Origin: CAYSSJ01 sp964433675
Lineage (GTDB): Bacteria > Cloacimonadota > Cloacimonadia > Cloacimonadales > TCS61
Direction of reading: 5' to 3'
NCBI GenBank assembly: GCA_964433675.1
Contig: CAYSSJ010000003.1
Location: 62,001 to 126,000, forward strand
Length of the DNA: 64,000 bases
Of this stretch, positions 27,502 to 35,867 are shown piece after piece. The position numbers and the translations under genes were made by a program. The stretch's first letter is position 1. Each line of letters begins with the position of its first letter. Below the pieces are notes generated by a model. It ran no database searches, was not told where the DNA came from, and was given only the letters and a program-made list of their open reading frames with translations.

Positions 27502-28302
27502 TCTTTTATCCCATAGTTTAGTAAGCTTATCAATAGGTTTGATTATAGTCTCTAATTCCTGCAGATTTATGGTTTGTTTACTATCACAAAGTGTGTTATC
27601 CGGATCAAAATGTGTTTCCAACATCAATCCGTCAGCTCCAGCAGCAATAGCAGCCCAGCTCAATGATCGAATCAGTTCTCTTCTGCCACAGCTATGAGAC
27701 GGATCTACTATGACAGGCAGATTACAGAGGCTTTTAACCGCACCGATAGCGGCAATATCCAGAGTAAAGCGAGTATAAGTCTCGAAACTTCTGATCCCAC
27801 GTTCACACAAAATGATGCCTTTGTTACCTCCACAGTAGATGTATTCTGCAGCGAGTAGCCATTCTTCGATTGTGTTGCCAAAACCACGCTTCAAGATGAT
27901 CGGATTTTCTACGCTGCCCAGTTTTTTCAGAAGCGGATAATTGTTCATATTGCGTGTGCCTACCTGCAAAATATCCACAAATCTACTCATCAGCTCTACA
28001 TGATCGGGCGAGATAACTTCTGAAACGGAGAACATATCGGTCTCTCGACAGACTGCTTGGATCATTTCCAAACCTTCTCCCCCCAAACCTTGGAAATCAT
28101 GCAGCGAAGAGCGCATCTTATAAGCACCACCTCTTAATATCTTTATCCCCATCTCTTTTAGTTTGATCGCTATTCTTAGAAGATCATCGTAATTTTCAAT
28201 CGTACAAGGACCGGCTATAAGTGAGAACGTTTCCCCGCCTATCTCAAGATTACCAAGTTTAACTTTTGATTCCAGAGCACTGAATCTTTTTTGGTTATTC
28301 AT
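27490..28302 (-). CDS. aroF: 3-deoxy-7-phosphoheptulonate synthase, type I-beta core
   Basis: 270 residues: the catalytic barrel of the DAHP/KDO8P synthase family without the N-terminal regulatory domain of Thermotoga or Bacillus enzymes, so probably not feedback-inhibited through that domain. Condenses PEP and erythrose 4-phosphate in the first step of the shikimate pathway. Seen: metal Cys in AGPC, ILQVGTRNMNNYPLLK, ILCERGIRSFE, metal His in VIVDPSHSCGRREL and the Glu in LMLETH. The substrate motif normally KPRTS reads YKMRSS, a notable change. An ATG overlapping ppx by 8 bp is preceded by GAGGGG. Confidence 0.88.
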   Translation of the reverse strand: MNNQKRFSALESKVKLGNLEIGGETFSLIAGPCTIENYDDLLRIAIKLKEMGIKILRGGAYKMRSSLHDFQGLGGEGLEMIQAVCRETDMFSVSEVISPDHVELMSRFVDILQVGTRNMNNYPLLKKLGSVENPIILKRGFGNTIEEWLLAAEYIYCGGNKGIILCERGIRSFETYTRFTLDIAAIGAVKSLCNLPVIVDPSHSCGRRELIRSLSWAAIAAGADGLMLETHFDPDNTLCDSKQTINLQELETIIKPIDKLTKLWDKRSIE

Positions 28303-29170
28303 CGGTTTTCCCCTCTATCATTTTCTCCAATTCCGTTTTGTCTTGGCACAACAGCCCGAATGCTACTCCCTTGTCACTGATAGTGATATGAGTAGCTTCG
28401 AAGAAATCAACTAATAATTTCGTCAGGAATACACCGGCGTGCATCAATTCCATTTCATCCGAACCGGTATTTGTTTTGGATAGAGCTTTCAGGCGAAGAT
28501 AGGTGCTATGAATATCTTCGGTCTTGATCTTCTTTTTATGACAATTTTGGGTAGTCTTGAGCATATTGGCCAAAAAATATATCTGCTGAGGTATTTTTCC
28601 TATTCCGATTAGTTCGTGTTTTTTCTCGATCTGGATTTGTTGGAGTTGGTTTCGGATATTCTTACTCAGTTTGTCCAGATGCTTTGTTTTTTTCAATACG
28701 GTATGTCCGCCAAATGGGAAGCTGAATTTTGAGGTGATTTTTTTCTTATCTATCACAGCGAACTCTGTACTCCCCCCGCCGATATCGAAGATCAGCATGT
28801 TTGTTTTGCGTGGGAACGCCCTCAAAGTAGCCAATGCACTAAAATAAGCCTCTTCCTCTCCGGAGAGGACTAGCAGATCATGATGATTAAGTTTGTAGGC
28901 GAGCTCTTGTAATTTCGGTCTTACTGCTGGATCTCTGGCAATGTTGGTGCCGACGATAAGTATATTATCTGTTTGCGATTTTGCCTTTTCCAGATAATCT
29001 TGCAACAAGCTTTCCATTTTGGCATATTTCTGTTCATCAGGGGCTGAACTCAGATTCAAGCCGGTTAGCTGCGCTTCGGTGAAAATTACTTTTGGTTTGG
29101 GAGTTTTTGCTATCATCAGCGTAGTGAGATGCGAACCGATCTCGATTATAGCCCAAATATTATTCTTCAT
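28295..29170 (-). CDS. Ppx/GppA family phosphatase
   Basis: 291 residues with the sugar kinase/Hsp70-type fold of exopolyphosphatase and pppGpp phosphatase: an N-terminal phosphate loop region IIEIGSHLTTLMIAK, GTNIARDPA, LSGEEEAYFSALATL and the second phosphate loop FDIGGGSTEFAV (about 127-138). It is a short single-unit form without the C-terminal HD-like domain of E. coli enzymes, so polyphosphate, pppGpp or another phosphoanhydride are all possible. The second ATG (29170) is chosen because AAGGAG lies 7 nt upstream of it. Confidence 0.85.
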   Translation of the reverse strand: MKNNIWAIIEIGSHLTTLMIAKTPKPKVIFTEAQLTGLNLSSAPDEQKYAKMESLLQDYLEKAKSQTDNILIVGTNIARDPAVRPKLQELAYKLNHHDLLVLSGEEEAYFSALATLRAFPRKTNMLIFDIGGGSTEFAVIDKKKITSKFSFPFGGHTVLKKTKHLDKLSKNIRNQLQQIQIEKKHELIGIGKIPQQIYFLANMLKTTQNCHKKKIKTEDIHSTYLRLKALSKTNTGSDEMELMHAGVFLTKLLVDFFEATHITISDKGVAFGLLCQDKTELEKMIEGKTDE

Positions 29171-29182
29171 GATCATTCTCCT

Positions 29183-30853
29183 TCATAATCGTGTTTTCAG
29201 ACTGATGTGCAATACGCCATCCATAGGATTTCTGAAATTTCTGTTATGATAGCTCAGTCCATAATCTATCCCTACGGTACCCAAGCGCGTTTCCAGCCGC
29301 ATGCCCAACCCAAATCCAAACAGGTCACCATAGGTATAATCGTTGTTTTGAACATAACCATAATCTAAAAACAGAAATGCTCTGGATGAATAAGAGAGCA
29401 AATATCTGAGCTCCAAATTGGCAAACCCGGTCAGATAGCCGTAAAACTGATCTTCCATAAAGCCACGTAGATTTTGATTGCCACCAAGTGTGTAGTATTC
29501 AAAAACTTTTAGATTTTTATTCTCGATGTATTTGCCATTTATTCTGTTATAAAACACTATTTGTGGTAAGACAGTTCTGTAGATTTGCCATTGAGATTCC
29601 ACTGCCTGTTTAGTGCTCAGTTTCTCATCTTCCTGATGGAAAATGTAGAAATATTTGAAGAAAATCCGATTACCCGCAGTCGGGTTGAGAACAAAGTGTA
29701 CATTATCAAATTCCCAAAAGCTACCGATTTTACGATAAGAAGTTTTCTCTATCAGTTTGGGACGGCGACTGCCGGGATAGATGGTTTCCAGTCCAATATA
29801 GATCCCATACTTATGATTGGGGGTGTAATAATAGATCTCCGTATCGAACGAAGTCTGGATATAGGTAGAGTCCTGTTCTTTACGATACAGACTAAAATCT
29901 CCGCTGATCGGGATGGAATATGGTCCCGATTCATGATAGTGCAAATTTATAGAACTCTGTAGGGCAGAGGGACGATGCCAATTTAGCGAAATAGATCTAT
30001 CCGTACCGTATAGGTTCAGAAAATCGACATCAATGTAGCCGGAGAACCTATTGTCCGAGTGCCGGGATTCGTTATAGCCCAAAATGCCGGATATATAACT
30101 CATCCTATCTTCAGTGATGGAAATATGCAGATGATTTGGGTCGATTGGGATAATCTCACAATCCCGGATGTACTCTCGGCGGCGGATGTTCTCTTCTGCC
30201 TGGCGGATATTTTGCGGGCTAAGATATTCATACTGATCCAACTGTGCCAATTTGAGCAGAGTAGATTCTCTGGTAATCTCATTCCCAGCGAAAGTAATGC
30301 GCTCAGCTTTCATGGGAGTGTGTTCTTCGATTATGATATGAGCAACAAGGCGATCGTCCACACTTTCGATATGATCCAGAGAGACATTGGTAAAAATGAA
30401 TCCCTGCGAAGCATAGAAATGGGTGATTTCTTTAATCAGATTTTCCAGGGTGGCAAAACTGTATTCTTCTTTTGGGATTGATTGCCACAAAACTCTGTCT
30501 GAGATATATCTATTCCCGCTTACCGAAATCGAGTCTATAATCACCTGCGCTTCTTCTATTACAGTGAAGAGTACAATTATATCATCCGGATTTTTCGGCG
30601 TGATTTGAGGTGTTAGTACTTTGATATTGTGATAGCCTCTTTCCTGATACAAAGCCGAAATTTTCTTTGCATCGGAATTGACTACACTCTGGTCGAAATT
30701 GGCACCGGGTTTTGTATCTAATACCCTCAAAATCTGCTCATCATCGAGAATCGCGTTTCCCTCTATCTGCACAGCGCCAACCCGCAATTCGACAGCGTAT
30801 AAGGGTGAGAGAACAACGATAAGCAAAATGAATATAAACTTAGAAACTTGCAT
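29183..30853 (-). CDS. Omp85-family outer-membrane protein (BamA/TamA-like)
   Basis: 556 residues. Signal peptide (about 1-20), then three POTRA-like domains (residues about 22-255: VGAVQIEGNAILDDEQIL, IIDSISVSGNRYISDRVL, AERITFAGNEITRESTLL) and a C-terminal barrel. The barrel has the family loop-6 motif as GGNQNLRGF near residue 460 (usually VRGF) and ends in VLHISLKTRL. It is shorter than BamA (five POTRAs, about 800 aa), so a TamA-like or accessory assembly factor is likely; the main BamA should be elsewhere. It overlaps the 3' end of ispG by 14 bp. Confidence 0.85.
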   Translation of the reverse strand: MQVSKFIFILLIVVLSPLYAVELRVGAVQIEGNAILDDEQILRVLDTKPGANFDQSVVNSDAKKISALYQERGYHNIKVLTPQITPKNPDDIIVLFTVIEEAQVIIDSISVSGNRYISDRVLWQSIPKEEYSFATLENLIKEITHFYASQGFIFTNVSLDHIESVDDRLVAHIIIEEHTPMKAERITFAGNEITRESTLLKLAQLDQYEYLSPQNIRQAEENIRRREYIRDCEIIPIDPNHLHISITEDRMSYISGILGYNESRHSDNRFSGYIDVDFLNLYGTDRSISLNWHRPSALQSSINLHYHESGPYSIPISGDFSLYRKEQDSTYIQTSFDTEIYYYTPNHKYGIYIGLETIYPGSRRPKLIEKTSYRKIGSFWEFDNVHFVLNPTAGNRIFFKYFYIFHQEDEKLSTKQAVESQWQIYRTVLPQIVFYNRINGKYIENKNLKVFEYYTLGGNQNLRGFMEDQFYGYLTGFANLELRYLLSYSSRAFLFLDYGYVQNNDYTYGDLFGFGLGMRLETRLGTVGIDYGLSYHNRNFRNPMDGVLHISLKTRL

Positions 30854-31892
30854 CGATCAGTGAGATTAGTTCATCAATTAACTTCTTTTCAGATACTTTT
30901 TTGATGATCTTTCCTTTTTTGAAGATCAATCCTTCAGCTTTACCGCCAGCAATGCCAAAATCAGCTTCTCGCGCTTCTCCGGGACCGTTCACTTCACAAC
31001 CCATCACAGCTACGGTTATCTGTTTATCCTTGAATGGTTGCAATCGCTTTTCTACTTCGTGTGACATTGCTATCACATCTATATTGGTTCTACCGCATGT
31101 CGGGCAGGAGATGATCTCCAAACCTTCCAGAAGTTCGAGCGATTGGAGTAGCTGACGAGCGACCAATACCTCTCTGAGCGGATCGGCGGTTAATGATACC
31201 CGGATCGTATCTCCAATACCTTCTGCCAGTAGAGTGCCTATCCCAACAGATGATTTGATCGTACCGGCAAATTCCGTACCTGCTTCGGTTACTCCCAAAT
31301 GTAGCGGATATTCCACCTTTTTACTAAGCTGACGATAAGACTCTATGGTCAATGGAACGGATGATGATTTTACCGAGATCTTCATCTCATAGTAATGTAA
31401 TTTTTCCAAGATTGCTACATGTTCGAGAGCACTTTCTACTATGGCTTGTGCACTCATCCCGTAGCGGCGCAGTTTATCTTTGGATAATGACCCGCTATTA
31501 ACTCCGATCCGAATTGGGATTTTTCTCTCTTTGGCGAGTGAAACGATCTCTGCTACCTTTGACTCGGAAGTTATATTTCCCGGGTTTATTCTCAGACCAT
31601 CTATTCCTTGTCGTATAGATTCTATGGCGAGTTTGTGATCGAAATGAATGTCGGCGATCAGTGGTACTGAGACCTGAGACTTTATCTGTGAGATCTTTTG
31701 TGCTGCATCCATATTGGGAACTGCTATCCGCAGTAAATGACAACCGGCAGCTGTCAAGCTCCTGATCTGTGCTACAGTAGCTTTTACAGCTTCAGTATGG
31801 GTATTAGTCATAGATTGGATGGCGATCGGGTTTTCTCCTCCGATAGCCACCTTTCCTATATGGATCACTTTCGTGCGAACCCTATTTATCAT
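30840..31892 (-). CDS. ispG: 4-hydroxy-3-methylbut-2-en-1-yl diphosphate synthase
   Basis: 350-residue 4Fe-4S enzyme of the MEP pathway (MEcPP to HMBPP). Seen: TKVIHIGKVAIGGENPI and IQSMTNTHT at the N-terminus, TIM-barrel strands, and the C-terminal cluster ligands ISCPTCGRTNID and VMGCEVNGPGEA. ATG 31890-31892 has GAGGT 7 nt upstream; the longer frame to 31919 adds nine unsupported codons. TTGACC at 31935-31940 may be its -35 box. Together with ispE it shows that isoprenoids are made by the MEP route. Confidence 0.96.
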   Translation of the reverse strand: MINRVRTKVIHIGKVAIGGENPIAIQSMTNTHTEAVKATVAQIRSLTAAGCHLLRIAVPNMDAAQKISQIKSQVSVPLIADIHFDHKLAIESIRQGIDGLRINPGNITSESKVAEIVSLAKERKIPIRIGVNSGSLSKDKLRRYGMSAQAIVESALEHVAILEKLHYYEMKISVKSSSVPLTIESYRQLSKKVEYPLHLGVTEAGTEFAGTIKSSVGIGTLLAEGIGDTIRVSLTADPLREVLVARQLLQSLELLEGLEIISCPTCGRTNIDVIAMSHEVEKRLQPFKDKQITVAVMGCEVNGPGEAREADFGIAGGKAEGLIFKKGKIIKKVSEKKLIDELISLIDASF

Positions 31893-31990
31893 ATTTACCT
31901 CTAAGATGTAACTTAGCAAAAATGGCTATTTTTAGGTCAAGGGATTTTTGCCAGTCTAGTAAGTTTTAAGACGGGATTGTTTATAAAACC

Positions 31991-32233
31991 ATGTTAAAAT
32001 ATAACAAAATACTAAACAGGAATAAGCCATTTCATATTCTTATGAATGTTTCAAAAAATATAGTCAGATTGAATGAAATTGCTGAAGCGAGAACTGGATT
32101 AATTCTGTACCGTCAAACGGCATCTAGTTATCTGAAGCAATTAGAAGAAATCGAGGTACTGAACGGTATTAAAATAGGAAGACAAAAATATTATGTTAAT
32201 AAAAAACTTTACGATCTACTTAAAAACAGTTAA
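31991..32233 (+). pseudogene. Winged-helix fragment, Fic-type C-terminal domain remnant
   Basis: 80-codon frame whose second half (TASSYLKQLEEIEVLNGIKIGRQKYYVN, quoted here as TASSYLKQLEEIEVLNGIKI) looks like the DNA-binding winged helix at the C-terminus of Fic/DOC-family proteins, where a similar TASKYLxxLxExGxLxxxKIGRxxYYIN pattern is common. There is no ribosome site, the Fic catalytic core (HPFxxGNGR) is absent upstream, and the frame is followed by repeats. A decayed remnant is the simplest reading; a small free-standing regulator is the alternative. Confidence 0.4.
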
Positions 32234-32270
32234 TTTTTCATCAATTTGTGTAAATGTGTCGGATTTAAAT

Positions 32271-32326
32271 CAAAATTTCGACACATCACAAAAAAATGTC
32301 GAAATTATTCCAAAATTTCGACACAT
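32271..32326. repeat. Two 16-bp direct repeats with an inverted copy between them
   Basis: CAAAATTTCGACACAT occurs at 32271-32286 and again, identically, at 32311-32326. Between them TGTCGAAATT (32297-32306) is the perfect complement of AATTTCGACA in either copy, so two alternative hairpins are possible: with the left copy (13-nt loop) or with the right copy (7-nt loop). No T-tract follows. Confidence 0.8.
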
Positions 32327-32370
32327 TGGAGAAACATATCGAAAAACAGGAAATCTTTCATCAGGATTTT

Positions 32371-32403
32371 CTATGTTAAAAAAATCGAAAAATTTTAACA
32401 TAG
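32371..32403. repeat. 11-bp perfect inverted repeat
   Basis: CTATGTTAAAA at 32371-32381 and its exact complement TTTTAACATAG at 32393-32403, separated by 11 bp. It shares the ATGTTAA core with the next repeat. Confidence 0.8.
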
Positions 32404-32411
32404 GTTGCTGC

Positions 32412-32444
32412 TCATGTTAAAAAAACACGATTTTCTTAACATGA
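32412..32444. repeat. 9-bp perfect inverted repeat, same ATGTTAA core
   Basis: TCATGTTAA at 32412-32420 and TTAACATGA at 32436-32444, separated by 15 bp. Same ATGTTAA/TTAACAT core and nearly the same total span (33 bp) as the repeat just upstream, so the two are probably copies of one element. Confidence 0.75.
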
Positions 32445-32450
32445 TTTCCA

Positions 32451-32489
32451 CCTCAACCCCAACCCTTTTTCCATCGAGGAAAAGGGAGC
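32451..32489. repeat. CCTCAACCCCAACCC...GGGAGC palindromic intergenic element
   Basis: CTCAACCCCAACCC leads into a hairpin CCCTTTTTCC (32463-32472) / GGAAAAGGG (32478-32486) with one bulged T, ending GGGAGC. Elements of this CCCCAACCC...GGGAG form are widespread as short palindromic repeats in intergenic DNA of several phyla; I recognise the pattern from memory, not from a search. Confidence 0.6.
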
Positions 32490-32653
32490 AAAGTTCTTCT
32501 TGGTTAGGAGGATTTAGGAAGGTCGCAATGAGAAAAAATGTCAAATCACTATTAACAGCCTCCCCAAAGCTATGATCTATTAATATTCCTTGCTAAAAAA
32601 TGTTTTATTAAAAAAGTGAGTTTTCATCAAAATGAATAGGGGAGTGGGGGCAG

Positions 32654-34534
32654 ATGATCGGTGATGATTTGTATAAAAAGTTAAACACAATCACGATAAT
32701 CTTTTTTTGGGTGATATTGGCAATAACTATGATAAATCTGGGGATTTTTGCTCATAATGATCTTTTTAGACGCGAACTTCCATTCCAGCTTAAGGATGGC
32801 AGAGCTACAGAATTTCATTCAGCCGAATTAGAAGAGAAACTTGCCGGTGCCGATATCCTACGGATAGATACCCTTATGGTACTAACCAAGTCTGTACCCA
32901 GAGTTATGGACTTGGAGTTGAACCTTGGCAGTATTCTCACTCTGAGACATACAGATGCAGAAAGCGCTCTTCCCAAAACCTTGCAGGAAAATATACGGGA
33001 GCATATTGCAGACAAAGAGGAAGTAAAACTCTACATCAGAGCAGAAGGCGAGACTGAGATCAGTGAAACTCTCGTACAAACAGTTTCTAAGATAGATTAT
33101 TCCGTCTTGGTCTCGATTTTTTTCAGTCTGGTGTTTTACTTTCTAATCCTTTTCAGCGCATATTTGCTTATTCATCATAGTGAGGCGAAAGAAAATGTGC
33201 TGATCGTGTTCTTTTTACTGATACTGGCTATCCCTGAGCAATTGAATTTTTTCCCCCAGTTAAGCTATTTTACCATCTTCTGTTCAGCTTTTTTGGGACT
33301 ATTATTTTATCATTTCATCTGTCTGAAGATTAAAAAGGGCAATCCCTTCCCATTTTTGTATATAGTTTCTTTGTTATTAGGATTAGCGGTCATCATACTC
33401 GATCTTCTATTAGCATGGCAACTGCAATTTGTCCTCTACATTTGGTCAGTTATCTTGTTTGTCTTAGCATTTATCAAACTAACCAGATTTTACAAACAAA
33501 ACAGAATACCGGAACTACGCCGCTTGATCAATGCCTTTGGAGGGCTATTTTATGGTTTGATCGCTTTGGCAGTTATCGCATTACTTGCCATATTGTTGGT
33601 TAGCATCAATTCATTATTGCCCAATACCGCTTGGTTGATCACTATTAATGTGGTACTTGCCCTTTTGATAGTATTGTTATTACTTGGATTCCTGTTTGGA
33701 TTCGTCTGGTTTCTAGGTGCATTTACCTGGAGTCTATTAAGTGGAACGGTTTTGGATGTTAAGATTAGAAGCACATTGATCTACTCGATCGTTGGTGTGC
33801 TATTGATAACTATTTTCGGTTTAATCGATTACACTTTGGGAGAGCTGATCCAAGATTATTTCGGTCAATTTATAGGCTCCAAATTCATGGCAGGTATTCC
33901 AGCAGCTATAGGTTTGTTGGTGGTCTTTAATCCTCTACGAGAGCGAGTGGAAAGAGTGGTGGATAAGAAACTGAATGCCAACGAACTCGATTTTCTCCAA
34001 ATAACCGAAAGCTTGGCTGAGAAGTTATCAAGCGACGAGATGATAGAAGGATTCGAAGAATATCTTTGCACCACTCTGTATCTAAAACTGGATATTAGCA
34101 AAATAGCGATCATCAAATATGACAGAGCTGCAGATAGATATCGCTTTCGGGACATACGCGGATCGGAACTTCCCAAAAATGCTATTGTCAGCGACAGCAA
34201 AGGAGTGTTGTCTCAAAACAAAATTTATAGAAAATATGGTGAAAAAGCAGCAGCGGAAGATGATATCGCCAGCTTTGCTCTGGTTATTCCTGTTGTATAT
34301 GATGCTGAAATGAAAGTTTTCCTCGCACTCGGTAAGAAAAATGATAACTCTGCTTATACAAAAAGAGATGAGGAAGCACTAATGAAGCTTACCGATAAGG
34401 TAAAATTGGCTTTGCAATTTATAGTGTCTTATGAAAAAGTGATCCATGCAAAATATGAGAAACAGCTCAAAGCCAAACAAGAACTCATAGAAAAATATAG
34501 AGATCAATTACACGCGATAAAGAACCAAATTTGA
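32654..34534 (+). CDS. Multi-pass membrane sensor with C-terminal GAF-like domain, no kinase
   Basis: 626 residues. A first helix at about 14-33, an extracytoplasmic domain of about 110 residues, then eight to ten membrane helices (about 145-430), the segment NPLRERVERVVDKKLNAN that in 7TM histidine kinases links membrane part to GAF/PAS domain, a GAF-like domain (about 450-595; EEYLCTTLYLKLDISKIAIIK, FALVIPVVYD, FLALGKK), and a C-terminal coiled coil (about 600-626). It stops where a histidine kinase or effector domain would be expected. Start ATG has GGGGGCAG upstream. Possibly signals through a partner protein; no response regulator is nearby. Confidence 0.65.
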   Translation: MIGDDLYKKLNTITIIFFWVILAITMINLGIFAHNDLFRRELPFQLKDGRATEFHSAELEEKLAGADILRIDTLMVLTKSVPRVMDLELNLGSILTLRHTDAESALPKTLQENIREHIADKEEVKLYIRAEGETEISETLVQTVSKIDYSVLVSIFFSLVFYFLILFSAYLLIHHSEAKENVLIVFFLLILAIPEQLNFFPQLSYFTIFCSAFLGLLFYHFICLKIKKGNPFPFLYIVSLLLGLAVIILDLLLAWQLQFVLYIWSVILFVLAFIKLTRFYKQNRIPELRRLINAFGGLFYGLIALAVIALLAILLVSINSLLPNTAWLITINVVLALLIVLLLLGFLFGFVWFLGAFTWSLLSGTVLDVKIRSTLIYSIVGVLLITIFGLIDYTLGELIQDYFGQFIGSKFMAGIPAAIGLLVVFNPLRERVERVVDKKLNANELDFLQITESLAEKLSSDEMIEGFEEYLCTTLYLKLDISKIAIIKYDRAADRYRFRDIRGSELPKNAIVSDSKGVLSQNKIYRKYGEKAAAEDDIASFALVIPVVYDAEMKVFLALGKKNDNSAYTKRDEEALMKLTDKVKLALQFIVSYEKVIHAKYEKQLKAKQELIEKYRDQLHAIKNQI

Positions 34535-34552
34535 TCTCAATCCCACTTATTA

Positions 34553-35614
34553 TTAGCTGAATTTGCGCATAAATTCGTCTAATTCGTGCAAGAACAATTT
34601 TGTCTCCTCATCGCTTCCTATGCTGATTCGCAAGTAATTCTTTAGAAGTGGATGAGCACCGATTGCTCTTAGTGCTATATCTTTAGAATTCAGATATGCA
34701 AAAAATTTGTCACTCAAATCACCTATAGTGAAGGGGAGAAAATTGGTTGCCGTATTGTGTACTCCTATTTGTGGGTAATCAGATAAATGTGCATAAAGGT
34801 TGTCTCGGAGTCGGATAGATTCGCTCACCTTTTGTTGGAAAATTTCTGTGTTGTCCAAAAAAACAGTAATGATTGCTTGAGTGACCAGACTCAGATTGAA
34901 AGCGGTCATTACTTTCTTTAGCTCTGCTGATGTTTTTTCGTTTGCCAATGTATATCCAAACCGTAGTCCGGCTGCGGAGAATGATTTGGAAAAGGAACGG
35001 ATAATAATGAGGTTGGGATGTTTGTCTAATCTATCGGCAAATGTAACCTGAGAGAATTCGTAATAAGTTTCGTCCAATATTATCGGTTTGGAACAATTCT
35101 TTATGATATATTCGAGTTTATCAGAATTGAAAAGATTACCGGTCGGATTGTTGGGATTGCATAATATGGTGATTTTGCAGTGCTTATCTTGCGTAGCTTT
35201 GAGATATGTATCCGCATCAAAATCAAAGTTCTCATCCAAATCTATGAATCTGCAGTTCAGTCCTACAGCGGAAGAATAGCTTTTGTAGTCAAAATAGGAT
35301 GGTGCCGGCGATAGAGCAAAATCAGCGGGTAGTTCGCGGGCAGCTACGAAACAATAGTACAACATCTCATCAGCCCCGTTACCGCATAGCAACTGATCTG
35401 TCTTAACACCGGCATAGGCAGATAGTTTGGCTTTCAGTTCGCGGGTCACATTATTAAAATAGCGATTCATAGGTACTTGCTCTAGTTTTTGACAGATTTC
35501 ATCTTTTAGCAATTCATAAGGATTGAATGAACTTTCGTTCAAACAGAGCATAACTCTTTTATGTGGAACAGTTACAGAAACCGGCTTCTTTTTTTGCAGA
35601 TCTTTTCTAAACAT
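34553..35614 (-). CDS. HisC-like PLP-dependent aminotransferase
   Basis: 353-residue fold-type I class II aminotransferase of the histidinol-phosphate aminotransferase family. Seen: LCGNGADEML (phosphate contact), ITILCNPNNPTGN, IILDETYYEF (Asp and Tyr at the cofactor) and the PLP lysine Lys210 in RSFSKSFSAAGLRFGY. HisC acts in histidine synthesis, but relatives act on other amino acids and no his genes are near, so the substrate is open. ATG 35612-35614 is chosen because AGGAG lies 6 nt upstream; an ATG two codons earlier touches the ribosome site. TTGACA at 35662-35667 may be the -35 box. Confidence 0.85.
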   Translation of the reverse strand: MFRKDLQKKKPVSVTVPHKRVMLCLNESSFNPYELLKDEICQKLEQVPMNRYFNNVTRELKAKLSAYAGVKTDQLLCGNGADEMLYYCFVAARELPADFALSPAPSYFDYKSYSSAVGLNCRFIDLDENFDFDADTYLKATQDKHCKITILCNPNNPTGNLFNSDKLEYIIKNCSKPIILDETYYEFSQVTFADRLDKHPNLIIIRSFSKSFSAAGLRFGYTLANEKTSAELKKVMTAFNLSLVTQAIITVFLDNTEIFQQKVSESIRLRDNLYAHLSDYPQIGVHNTATNFLPFTIGDLSDKFFAYLNSKDIALRAIGAHPLLKNYLRISIGSDEETKLFLHELDEFMRKFS

Positions 35615-35867
35615 CACCATCTCCTATTTTTGTCTAAACAATCATGATTGAACTAGGTTTTTGTCAAGCGTCAAAACAGCAGTTTGGAATTGTGTTATGC
35701 GAAGGAGATATACGTTCTGCTGGATAAAAAAGAGTTGTCCCATAGGTGCTAAACCTCTCATAAATTATTGCGATAGAAGGCATTATAATGAGCTTCAAAT
35801 ATGCGAAGAGATAAATTGATTGACTTTATGTCCACTACTTATGAAATATGCAGAAGGAGGATTAGTT

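Larger units (their letters stand above)
32234..32653. other. 420-bp non-coding region with clustered inverted repeats
   Basis: Together with the fragment before it, this is the only long stretch without a clear gene. 32271-32489 carries the repeats listed separately. 32490-32653 is AT-rich; I see no convincing promoter or gene in it apart from the GGGGGCAG ribosome site of the next gene. A 75-codon open frame at 32193-32420 is composed mostly of the repeats and is not credible as a gene. Confidence 0.6.

Noticed and set aside
32271..32326. Possible CRISPR array
   Set aside because: Only two direct copies of 16 bp, an inverted copy between them, and no regular spacers or cas genes.
32193..32420. 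75-codon open frame in the repeat cluster
   Set aside because: Its sequence is made by the inverted and direct repeats, it has no ribosome site, and it overlaps the fragment before it. Better explained as non-coding.
35741..35765. gtgctaa near the HAD genes as a third CIRCE
   Set aside because: Only one half matches; no left arm at 9 bp.
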